From Candidatus Vicinibacter affinis (lineage in GTDB: Bacteria > Bacteroidota > Bacteroidia > Chitinophagales > Saprospiraceae), in NCBI GenBank assembly GCA_016714365.1, contig JADJNH010000006.1:186001-250000 (forward strand): a DNA stretch of 64,000 bases, written 5' to 3'. Within the stretch, counting starts at the first letter, position 1; each line of letters begins with the position of its first letter. The translations under genes and the position numbers were made by a program. Below the pieces are notes generated by a model. That model did no database searches. It was given only the letters and a program-made list of their open reading frames with translations, and was not told the origin of the DNA. Shown piece by piece: positions 42,756 through 50,341 of the stretch.

Positions 42756-43271
42756 ATGAACCTTTTTAATCACATACTCCTAAAAATAATTATACCCTCC
42801 ATAATTTTTTCTACAATTCTGGGGTGCACTACAAATAAAAAACAGGAAACTAATCAACTTTCTCCTTCAAACCAAATTACCGAAAACAAGCTTAAACCTC
42901 CAAGCAGCAATCAGGACACCGAATTCATCAAACCGCCATCAGTAGTTTTTTACAAACCAGACAGCCTTCAGCTTATAAACATCAAATCACAGACGGAGCA
43001 CTGGATTTACGAAGGAAGTATGCATGAATATGAATTCCAAATACGTAATGCTAAAATAACCCTCAATAAAGATTACCCTGAATTGAATGTTATTCCCGAA
43101 ACAAGCAAACGATACCTTACTTTTATCTTTGAAAATAATGATAGGAAAACCATCGATTTAAATACTTTTAATGACCCATACGGATTATTTTTATTCAATG
43201 GGGAAAAATCACCTGAGTTGGCTGACATGATGAATGCCAATCAGGCAATTTATTTTCATTTTAAGCAATAA
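42756..43271 (+). CDS. Lipoprotein of unknown function
   Basis: A 171-residue lipoprotein with lipobox ILGC (Cys about 24) and a polar, proline- and asparagine-rich linker (SPSNQITENKLKPPSSNQDT) before a small globular part. The latter has QLINIKSQTEHWIYEGSMHE and YLTFIFENNDRKTIDLNTFN, which look like beta strands. No family is recognised. It is a single gene between the DUF5777 terminator and the RND exporter, 94 bp from the latter. Confidence 0.65.
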   Translation: MNLFNHILLKIIIPSIIFSTILGCTTNKKQETNQLSPSNQITENKLKPPSSNQDTEFIKPPSVVFYKPDSLQLINIKSQTEHWIYEGSMHEYEFQIRNAKITLNKDYPELNVIPETSKRYLTFIFENNDRKTIDLNTFNDPYGLFLFNGEKSPELADMMNANQAIYFHFKQ

Positions 43272-43365
43272 ATAATCTTTTAGTTTATCCATCACTAAAA
43301 TCAATTAAACTCAATATTATTTCAACTTAAATCCATTTTAAGGCCTTTTAATACCAGAATGTCTA

Positions 43366-45639
43366 ATGCTTAAAATTCTATTCAATACAAGGCTTAATTT
43401 AATAATTATCGCTTTAGTTACAGGTTTTAGCATCCTAACACTTCCCAAATTATTGTTTGATTTTCAGATCGATAATTTTTTTCCTAAAAATGACCAGGAA
43501 GTCAAGTATTACTATGACTTTCAGTCGAAATTTAATTCAAGATTTGATGAAGAAGCTGTGATTATAGGGATTAAAAATAATTTGGGGATTTTTGATCAGA
43601 ATTTTCTTCGTAAAACAGATAGCCTAACCATCGCATTGACCAACATGCCTGATGTTGTAAAGGTTTATAGTTTAAATAATACAAGCCGTATTTACTTTAA
43701 AGAAAATGAAGCTTACTTTGAACCACTTATTCATATTGATCAATCTTCAAAATATACAGAGGACTCCATTAAATTGTTCAATTCTCCTGAATATCGAAAC
43801 CTCTTTATTGGAAAAAACGGTTCCGTTATTGCTTTAAACATTATCATCAATGACTATCTCCCTAAATCAAAGCAATATGAATTAATTGCAAAAATAGAAA
43901 AATTGGTAAATAGATTTGATTTCAATGAATCCCATACCATTTCAAAATTAAAAATTGAGGCCAGCTACCTGGAAGAAATAAAATTCAACCTGATCCGTCA
44001 AATCATCATCTCGGTTTTACTCGCAGCTCTCCTTCTTTACATTTTATACAATTCCTTTGCAGACACATTAATTCCATTTCTCATTATTGGCATTTCCAAT
44101 ATTTGGCTTTTTGGAATAATTTCAGTATTCAACCAACCGATAGACACGCTGATGAGTCTCTTGCCTCCTCTTCTGGCTACCATCACCTTATCAAACATTG
44201 TTCACTTTAACGCAAAATTTAGAGAATTCATTCAGATTTCTGCTTCTAAAAAAGAAGCAATAATTAAAACTATCCAGGAGATAGGATTTGCAGCCTTTCT
44301 GACATCTGCTACGAGCGCCTTGGGATTTTTAACTTTGGCTATTTCTCCAATTGATCCCGTAAGATATTTTGGACTGTATGCGGCTTTGGGAATTTGCATT
44401 TCATACATCATAACCTTTTCTGGGTTGGTACAATATTACAATAGCTCATATTATACCTTTAAGCTATTAAGCGTTAAGCCAACAGCCTTCAAACCCAAAT
44501 TTTTAAATGCCACTTTTAATTACCTTTTAAATTTTAAACAACCCATTCTCCTTATCTATTTAATTACCATTGGAATTGGGCTTTACTATACAAGCCGAAT
44601 AGAAGTCAATGGCAGTCTGATTGATGAGATTCCAAAAACCCATCCCATATTTGCAGACAAAGCTTTTATGGAAAATGAATTTGCAGGAACACGGAGTTTT
44701 GAAATGGCTCTCGAAAATAGTAATGCAGAGAGAACTTTTAACGACCTGGAGATTCTGAAGAAAATTTTACAATTTGAAAACTTCTTGAAGGACAGTTGCA
44801 ACATTGAATTAATCATCTCACCCTTGGCCATGTACATGGCTGCAAATAAAGCTTTTGCCGGCGGCAACTCAATTGACTTTACCCTCCCGGACAATCAGTC
44901 AGAATTAAATAAAATTATATCCGGAATCCAGCAAACACAATATGGGGAAGACTTAAATAGATACCTCACCTCTGATGCAAAAAATTTAAGAATCAGTGGT
45001 CGCTTAATCAATCTTACGATAAAGGAATTTAAAAAAGTTGAAACGAAGATTGAGAAATATTATCATGCAAATCAACTTAATAATTTTTTCAATTATAAAC
45101 TTACGGGTTCATCTCTACTATTAGACAGGGTCCCTATGTATCTGGCTAAAAACATTATCCCGGGCTTGTTCATTGCCTTTTTTATTCTTGGGGTAATAGT
45201 ATTCATTTTAATTAGGCAGTGGATCATTATTCCAGTGGCCATAATCGCCAATTTAATTCCATTGATTATTGTGTCAGGAGTAATGGGACTGTACGGTATC
45301 TACTTGAAAACTGATACTGCCATTATCTTTTCCATTTCACTGGGTATGTCCGTTGACAATGCTATCCATTTTATCAATAGCTTTCACAATGAAATGAAAA
45401 TTTCAACCAACATCAAGTTGTCACTGAATAGGGCTTTTAGTCGGGTAGTCTCCCCAATGGTCATCAACACATTGGTAATTTCTATCGGATTACTAGGTCT
45501 AATGAGCTCGGGTATTGAAAGTATCTTTTATACAGGATTATTGATAACCTTGGTCTTGATTTGTGGACTTATAAGTAATTTGAGCCTTCTACCAATCCTT
45601 ATTTCAATCCTTGTTAAAGAAAAAGGGCAAAATAAGTAG
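43366..45639 (+). CDS. RND/MMPL-family exporter
   Basis: A 757-residue inner-membrane protein in the RND superfamily (MMPL/hydrophobe exporter type). After one N-terminal helix comes a periplasmic loop (LFDFQIDNFFPKND ... SRFDEEAVIIGI), then helices 2-6 with the sterol-sensing-like motif QEIGFAAFLTSATSALGFLTL, a second large periplasmic loop (GSLIDEIPKTHPIFADKAFM) and helices 7-12, which repeat the pattern (DTAIIFSISLGMSVDNAIHF, NTLVISIGLLGLMSSG). The Asp in GMSVDNAIHF is in the usual proton-relay position. Transported compounds in this group are often lipids or hopanoid-like molecules. No membrane-fusion partner is adjacent. Confidence 0.87.
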   Translation: MLKILFNTRLNLIIIALVTGFSILTLPKLLFDFQIDNFFPKNDQEVKYYYDFQSKFNSRFDEEAVIIGIKNNLGIFDQNFLRKTDSLTIALTNMPDVVKVYSLNNTSRIYFKENEAYFEPLIHIDQSSKYTEDSIKLFNSPEYRNLFIGKNGSVIALNIIINDYLPKSKQYELIAKIEKLVNRFDFNESHTISKLKIEASYLEEIKFNLIRQIIISVLLAALLLYILYNSFADTLIPFLIIGISNIWLFGIISVFNQPIDTLMSLLPPLLATITLSNIVHFNAKFREFIQISASKKEAIIKTIQEIGFAAFLTSATSALGFLTLAISPIDPVRYFGLYAALGICISYIITFSGLVQYYNSSYYTFKLLSVKPTAFKPKFLNATFNYLLNFKQPILLIYLITIGIGLYYTSRIEVNGSLIDEIPKTHPIFADKAFMENEFAGTRSFEMALENSNAERTFNDLEILKKILQFENFLKDSCNIELIISPLAMYMAANKAFAGGNSIDFTLPDNQSELNKIISGIQQTQYGEDLNRYLTSDAKNLRISGRLINLTIKEFKKVETKIEKYYHANQLNNFFNYKLTGSSLLLDRVPMYLAKNIIPGLFIAFFILGVIVFILIRQWIIIPVAIIANLIPLIIVSGVMGLYGIYLKTDTAIIFSISLGMSVDNAIHFINSFHNEMKISTNIKLSLNRAFSRVVSPMVINTLVISIGLLGLMSSGIESIFYTGLLITLVLICGLISNLSLLPILISILVKEKGQNK

Positions 45640-45799
45640 GTTGCTATGAAAATCATCGGAACGAATGACCGCAATCATTTGTTGAAACAAATTGTGTGAC
45701 TACATTGCACTATGTTTCTTGTAATTTCAACCGAAGATGCTTGAATTCAGAGGTGTATGTGTGTTAATTAATTTTATTTTATCACTTAAATCAGAAATC

Positions 45800-46201
45800 G
45801 TGAGAAATTTAGTTTTTGCTTTCGCTTTTATCTTTGCTGCGTTGATTTTTTCAACAGGTTCAGTTTCAGCCCAAAAGCCTTGGGATGTACCTGCAAAATC
45901 TGCCTCTATGGCCAATCCGGTTAAATCGAGCCCTGCTTCTATTGCTGCCGGAAAATCTCTTTGGGTCAAGCATTGCCAATCTTGTCATGGAAAGACAGGA
46001 AAAGGTGATGGTTCAAAGGCCGCCCAACTTAAAACAGAGCCTGGTGATTTCACAATCGCCAAGTTTCACGGTCAGTCTGACGGGGCAATTTATTACAAAA
46101 CAGTTACAGGCCGTGATGACATGCCTTCTTTCAAGAAAAAAATACCTGATCAGGATGACATATGGAATTTGGTCAATTTCGTAAGGTCACTGAAAAAATA
46201 A
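45800..46201 (+). CDS. Monohaem c-type cytochrome
   Basis: A 133-residue exported cytochrome c of the class I fold. From GTG 45800 it starts MRNLVFAFAFIFAALIFSTG...SAQ, a clean signal peptide; the longer frame from ATG 45737 adds a 21-residue run with no function, so the GTG is preferred. Haem motif HCQSCHGKTGKGDG (CXXCH), axial Met in DDMPSFKKKI, and terminal helix DIWNLVNFVRSLKK are all present. It stands just ahead of the FeS/NrfD unit but is separated from it by a hairpin at 46210-46245. It is a likely electron carrier for that complex or for a terminal oxidase. Confidence 0.88.
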   Translation: MRNLVFAFAFIFAALIFSTGSVSAQKPWDVPAKSASMANPVKSSPASIAAGKSLWVKHCQSCHGKTGKGDGSKAAQLKTEPGDFTIAKFHGQSDGAIYYKTVTGRDDMPSFKKKIPDQDDIWNLVNFVRSLKK

Positions 46202-46209
46202 GTATTAAA

Positions 46210-46245
46210 AACTTCCAGTTGAATCAATAGATTCAACTGGAAGTT
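46210..46245 (+). terminator. 16-bp perfect hairpin after the cytochrome c gene
   Basis: AACTTCCAGTTGAATC pairs with GATTCAACTGGAAGTT around AATA, 9 bp after the stop. The downstream tract is only CTATT, so this is a strong fold with weak U run. Confidence 0.65.
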
Positions 46246-46384
46246 CTATTATCCTGAGCCTGACCTTACTTTTAGGTTCCTCCCGGTTCTAGGATTCATA
46301 AGTTAATTTATTGTTGAATAGTTATTACAGTTCGCTTATTTACATGGGCGAGTGCAGTATTTGTATTTTAAATTCTGAACCATT

Positions 46385-46609
46385 ATGTCAAAAAATATGA
46401 TCACAAGAAAAAGTTTTATCCTCTGGGGATCCTCAATAGTTGCATTTGCTTCATTGTTCAGAACAAAACTATTTGATAGGAACGAGACTCCCGGCACTTC
46501 AAAATATTTGACCCAGGATGGCAGATTGGTCGAAGTGGAAAATAAACATGTTAAAAAAAGTGGAATTAAAATGCTGACTACAGATTTACTCCACTGGATT
46601 AAAAAATAA
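46385..46609 (+). CDS. Small Tat-like exported protein ahead of the FeS subunit
   Basis: A 74-residue protein. Residues 5-24 (MITRKSFILWGSSIVAFAS) look like a Tat signal with Arg-Lys in place of Arg-Arg. The rest, KYLTQDGRLVEVENKHVKKS, repeats the linker of the FeS protein encoded just downstream, KLLSVTGEIIEVDKAYLKPV, with matching L-x-x-x-G-x-(L/I)-(V/I)-E-V-(E/D) positions. So it looks like a duplicated N-terminus without the FeS domain. It lies 22 bp ahead of that gene, in the same operon. It may be a membrane-bound spacer or assembly helper; no function is known. Confidence 0.65.
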   Translation: MSKNMITRKSFILWGSSIVAFASLFRTKLFDRNETPGTSKYLTQDGRLVEVENKHVKKSGIKMLTTDLLHWIKK

Positions 46610-46631
46610 CTGAATCCTAAACAAATTCGAA

Positions 46632-47573
46632 ATGAAGGACGAAAAAGATAATTCCAGACGAGATTTTATCGGACAAGGACTGCTTACCGTTTTAGCACTC
46701 TCTGCCTGCGGTGAAAAACCAAATCCATTTCAACCCGGTGACGATGTAAAACCATCTGGAGAGAAGGTAAAGTTACTCTCCGTAACAGGGGAAATAATCG
46801 AAGTGGACAAAGCATATTTGAAGCCTGTCCCAGATCTTCCTCAACTGTCAAATGAAGAGGAAAGAGTTGGGATACCGGGAAAGAAATTTGCCATGGTCAT
46901 TGACCTTTCAAGATGTAAAAATTTAAAAAAGTGTCAGGAAGCTTGCAATCATATGCATCATGTGCATCCCGGACAGAGTTGGATCAAAGTTTATTCCATG
47001 CAGGATGCAGAACATACCGCACCTTATTGGCAACCTACTACCTGCATGCATTGTGATGAACCTCCTTGTGTAAAGGTTTGCCCGGTTGACGCTACTTTTA
47101 AAAGACAAGATGGCATTGTGCTCATTGACAGCGATCGCTGTGTAGGATGCAGATTTTGTATGGCTGCGTGCCCTTATTCCACAAGGGTCTTTAATTGGGA
47201 AGAACCTAAAATGCCACTGGAAATTGCTCAACAACCATATCATTGTGAAACAAGTGTTCCGCAGAAAAAAGGGACTGTTGGGAAATGTGATTTTTGCCCG
47301 GATATGGTACGCAAAGGTGAATTACCACATTGTGTCTCTTCTTGTCCAAATGGAGTCTTTTTCTTCGGTGACATTAATGAAGATTCCGTAACCAATGGGG
47401 CAGAAACGTTTAAATTTTCTGAACTCATCAAAGACAAAGCTGGCTATCGCCTTATGGAAGATTTGGGAACTAAACCAAGTGTATACTACCTTCCACCCGT
47501 AAACAGGAACTTCCCTTATGAAGTCGGTTTAGAAAATGAACCAACAGGGGAAAAAGAAATGACCAAACATTAA
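46632..47573 (+). CDS. Tat-exported 4Fe-4S ferredoxin-type subunit (NrfC/DmsB-like)
   Basis: A 313-residue electron-transfer subunit. The N-terminal twin-arginine motif SRRDFIGQG starts a Tat signal ending ...LALSACG, so a lipid anchor at that Cys is possible. Four Cys clusters in the order of DmsB/NrfC/PsrB proteins follow: RCKNLKKCQEACNHMH, CMHCDEPPCVKVCPVD, DRCVGCRFCMAACPYSTR and KCDFCPDMVRKGELPHCVSS. They would bind four 4Fe-4S clusters, although the first lacks the usual CxxC spacing. It is followed 10 bp later by an NrfD-type membrane subunit; together they form a quinone-linked electron-transfer pair. A molybdopterin or other catalytic subunit is not in the window. Confidence 0.9.
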   Translation: MKDEKDNSRRDFIGQGLLTVLALSACGEKPNPFQPGDDVKPSGEKVKLLSVTGEIIEVDKAYLKPVPDLPQLSNEEERVGIPGKKFAMVIDLSRCKNLKKCQEACNHMHHVHPGQSWIKVYSMQDAEHTAPYWQPTTCMHCDEPPCVKVCPVDATFKRQDGIVLIDSDRCVGCRFCMAACPYSTRVFNWEEPKMPLEIAQQPYHCETSVPQKKGTVGKCDFCPDMVRKGELPHCVSSCPNGVFFFGDINEDSVTNGAETFKFSELIKDKAGYRLMEDLGTKPSVYYLPPVNRNFPYEVGLENEPTGEKEMTKH

Positions 47574-47583
47574 ATTCCCACTT

Positions 47584-48906
47584 ATGAACTCGACAACAGT
47601 TGCTAAATCAGATAAAATAATCAAAGATCTGCTTCCCAAAAAATTTGGAAATGCCGGAATGATTTGGGTAGCATGCCTCCTTTTGATTTGTGCTTTCGGA
47701 GCATACGCATACTTCCTCCAATTAAGAGATGGACTATCAGTCACCGCCATGGGTGATTATGTTTCCTGGGGTATATACATATCCAACTTCGTTTTCTTCG
47801 TAGCCATTAGTTTGGTGGGGTCTTTAATCACCGCCATTTTTCGATTGGCAAATATTCATTGGAGTACTCCGATCACAAGAATTGCTGAGATCATTGCAGT
47901 TTCTGCAATATTTTTTGCCTCCTTGATCATTATTGTGGACATGGGTAGACCTGAAAGACTTTTGAATTTAATATTCCATCCAAGACTCCAATCACCTATT
48001 GTGTGGGATGTCGTGGTGATCGGCACTTATTTCCTTATCAGTCTTTTACTATTATATCTGCCGCTGCTTCCCGATCTTAAAATAATGATCAACAACAAAA
48101 ACAGTGAACCTGGTTGGCTTAATAAACTTTACCGGTTCCTTGGATCATTTTGGAGGGGTTCTTCAGATCAGAAAAAAATAAATAATCATTCCATCACCAT
48201 CTTAAGTATTATGATTATCCCGGTGGCATTTTGTATACATACAGTGACCTCCTGGCTATTCGCAACTACTTATAGACCCGGATGGGACAGTACTAATTTT
48301 GGGGCTTATTTTGTCTCCGGTGCATTTCTAGTTGGGGCCGGTGGTGTCGTTACCGCTATGTATGTTTTTCGGAGAGTTTATAACTTAGAAAAATACATCA
48401 CAGACATGCATTTTGAAAAGATGGGAAAAGCAGTTGTTCTGTTGGCATTCCTTTATCTGTATTTCAACATCAATGAATATTTGGTGCCCGCATTTAAAAT
48501 GAAAAAACCAGAAGAAGCCCATCTAAATGAACTTTTTGCCGGACACTTTGCCCCTATGTTTTGGTTTGCGATTATTATTGGAATGCTTCTTCCGATCGCC
48601 ATTCTGATCACTAAACAAGGTCGTAAACCGGCTATGGTCTTTGCAGCTGGCGTAATGGTAGTGGTGGGCGCTTGGTTCAAAAGGTACCTGATTGTAACTC
48701 CTACCCTACTCCATCCCTTTTTGCCTATGCAGGATGTACCTGAGAAATTTAAATTTTATTTCCCATCCTGGCAAGAATGGGCCATCGCGATGGGATCGCT
48801 TGCCGGCGCATTATTGGTCATCACCATATTTGCCAGAATATTTCCAATTATTCCTATTCATGAAACAATTACAGGAGAAGATGAAAACGCTGAACAACTT
48901 ATATAA
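47584..48906 (+). CDS. NrfD/PsrC-type quinol-interacting membrane subunit
   Basis: A 440-residue membrane protein with about nine or ten helices. NrfD landmarks are GDYVSWGIYISNFVFFVAIS near the first helices, the conserved DMGRPERLLNLIF at the periplasmic end of helix 3, and further helices through WEWAIAMGSLAGALLV-type (QEWAIAMGSLAGALLVITIF) at the C-terminus. These subunits exchange electrons between quinones and a partner FeS protein; the partner gene is immediately upstream. The downstream gene's start overlaps its end by 26 bp, so the four genes act as a unit. No proton-pumping residues are claimed. Confidence 0.9.
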   Translation: MNSTTVAKSDKIIKDLLPKKFGNAGMIWVACLLLICAFGAYAYFLQLRDGLSVTAMGDYVSWGIYISNFVFFVAISLVGSLITAIFRLANIHWSTPITRIAEIIAVSAIFFASLIIIVDMGRPERLLNLIFHPRLQSPIVWDVVVIGTYFLISLLLLYLPLLPDLKIMINNKNSEPGWLNKLYRFLGSFWRGSSDQKKINNHSITILSIMIIPVAFCIHTVTSWLFATTYRPGWDSTNFGAYFVSGAFLVGAGGVVTAMYVFRRVYNLEKYITDMHFEKMGKAVVLLAFLYLYFNINEYLVPAFKMKKPEEAHLNELFAGHFAPMFWFAIIIGMLLPIAILITKQGRKPAMVFAAGVMVVVGAWFKRYLIVTPTLLHPFLPMQDVPEKFKFYFPSWQEWAIAMGSLAGALLVITIFARIFPIIPIHETITGEDENAEQLI

Positions 48907-49792
48907 ATCATACCTGCCACTGATAATCTTCATTGCCTTTGTAAACCCTTCTTGGGGACAAAAGGATACTGCTGAGGTGGTTAAGAAAAAACCTTTTTTG
49001 AGTCTGAAATATTTCAACATTCAAAATGAAACGCATTATTTGGTTTTTCAGGGTATGTTAAAAACAAAAAATAACCTGGAACCTTTGTCCAAGAGGAATT
49101 TGACGGTCTTCCTAAATGATGAAACCGAAGCATCAAATAAAATTGGAAATTTTGTGACTGACTTTGAGGGGAAGGCTAATATTCAAATTCCAATAACATT
49201 TGCAGAAGCATGGAAGGCATCCAATCAGCAAAAATTTATTGCCATTCTTGATTCAATTGATGAACTCGGTGTCTTACAAACAGAAGCCGAGATTACTAAA
49301 TCAAAACTCTTACTAGATACTGTCATGGAGGATGAAGTTCGAAAAATTAAAGTAACCTGCCTCGAACTTTCGGATTCTACCTGGACGCCGGTCTCTGATG
49401 TCGAAATTCGTGTAGGAGTAAAAAGATTGTCTTCAATTTTACCTGTTGGAGAAGAAGCTACTGTCACCACAGATTCCTCAGGCACAGCCCTGGTCGAATT
49501 TGCAATTGATTCTATAGCAGGTGATGAGAATGGAATGATTTATCTGGCTGCAAAAATAGAAGAAAATGATTCCTACGGCAATTTGGCATATGAATTAAAA
49601 GTGCCTTGGGGCTATGCAGGTTCCTACTCTTCTAATTACGGAAAGAGATCCCTTTGGGCTACCGGAGACAAAGTTCCTATGTGGTTATTAACTTTGGCAT
49701 TCGGCATCATTTTCTCCGTATGGGGTACTTTGATTTATTTGATCATTCAACTCTTTAAAGTTCGGAAGATGGGGTTAAAATCCTCTAGTTAG
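48881..49792 (+). CDS. Periplasmic Ig-like protein with C-terminal membrane anchor
   Basis: A 303-residue protein. The start ATG 48881 follows a good Shine-Dalgarno (ACAGGAGAAG, rare in this window) inside the end of the NrfD gene; the longer frame back to 48734 only overlaps that gene. A signal peptide (LPLIIFIAFVNPSWGQ) leads two Ig-like domains (FVTDFEGKANIQIPITFAE; VTTDSSGTALVEFAIDS, a Big-type loop), then a single helix MWLLTLAFGIIFSVWGTLIY and a short basic tail. It is probably the inner-membrane-anchored periplasmic partner of the FeS/NrfD unit. No cofactor motif is seen. Confidence 0.75.
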   Translation: MKTLNNLYKSYLPLIIFIAFVNPSWGQKDTAEVVKKKPFLSLKYFNIQNETHYLVFQGMLKTKNNLEPLSKRNLTVFLNDETEASNKIGNFVTDFEGKANIQIPITFAEAWKASNQQKFIAILDSIDELGVLQTEAEITKSKLLLDTVMEDEVRKIKVTCLELSDSTWTPVSDVEIRVGVKRLSSILPVGEEATVTTDSSGTALVEFAIDSIAGDENGMIYLAAKIEENDSYGNLAYELKVPWGYAGSYSSNYGKRSLWATGDKVPMWLLTLAFGIIFSVWGTLIYLIIQLFKVRKMGLKSSS

Positions 49793-50140
49793 CATTCTAC
49801 CCTATTCCATTGCTACAGTAATCGCATTTAACCCGATTTGCCAAGGCTTTGATAAAAGGTATCAAAAAAAAATCAAACAGTTCTAAGGCTATATTATTTT
49901 GCAGTTAATCATGGAAATGAATATTCTTGCTTAAAAATTCAACCTCGTCTGTGTTGCAATGATCAATCAACTATATATTTAATCGGCCTCATGGCATTAA
50001 CTCACATTTAATTTAAATTTGGTGGTCGCAATAAAAATTTCACACTAAATTATCCTTCTCAAATATTTGATACACAACCCTCTTGGACTTGAATCCAGAT
50101 GGAGTTTGAAAAAAAATGGAATTACCCCTATTGTACAAAT
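49793..50140. other. Non-coding interval after the FeS/NrfD operon
   Basis: About 350 bp without a convincing gene. From about 50074 the DNA contains arms of a larger set of inverted repeats that continues to 50250. Confidence 0.45.
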
Positions 50141-50183
50141 AAAATAGTCCAATTTTCACTTCGTTCTTTTGGACTATTTTTTT
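50141..50183 (+). terminator. Terminator-like hairpin in the 49.8-50.3 kb interval
   Basis: AAAATAGTCCAA pairs with TTGGACTATTTT (12 bp) followed by TTT. It is 350 bp after the nearest upstream stop, so it may end a separate small transcript rather than the operon. Confidence 0.65.
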
Positions 50184-50210
50184 GTATCCATCAGTATCCA
50201 TTGTAGTTTT

Positions 50211-50250
50211 CAAAATTGGATTAGACCAATTTTGAAATAAAATGGGTTGT
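50211..50250. repeat. Further inverted repeats in the same interval
   Basis: CAAAATTGG (50211-50219) and CCAATTTTG (50226-50234) form a perfect 9-bp hairpin. ACAACCC (50074-50080) and GGGTTGT (50244-50250) could close the whole 50074-50250 region into one structured unit around the terminator-like stem. Confidence 0.45.
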
Positions 50251-50341
50251 ATTGAGTACAAAGCGGATATATCCTTGCTTTAGACTCAAGACCTGAAAGA
50301 TTAATATCTTTACGGTTACAAATATTTACAATAAACCAGGT

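Noticed and set aside
50040..50261. 73-residue frame on the minus strand
   Set aside because: It covers the inverted repeats, has no start context and no recognisable sequence, so the structured DNA explains it better.
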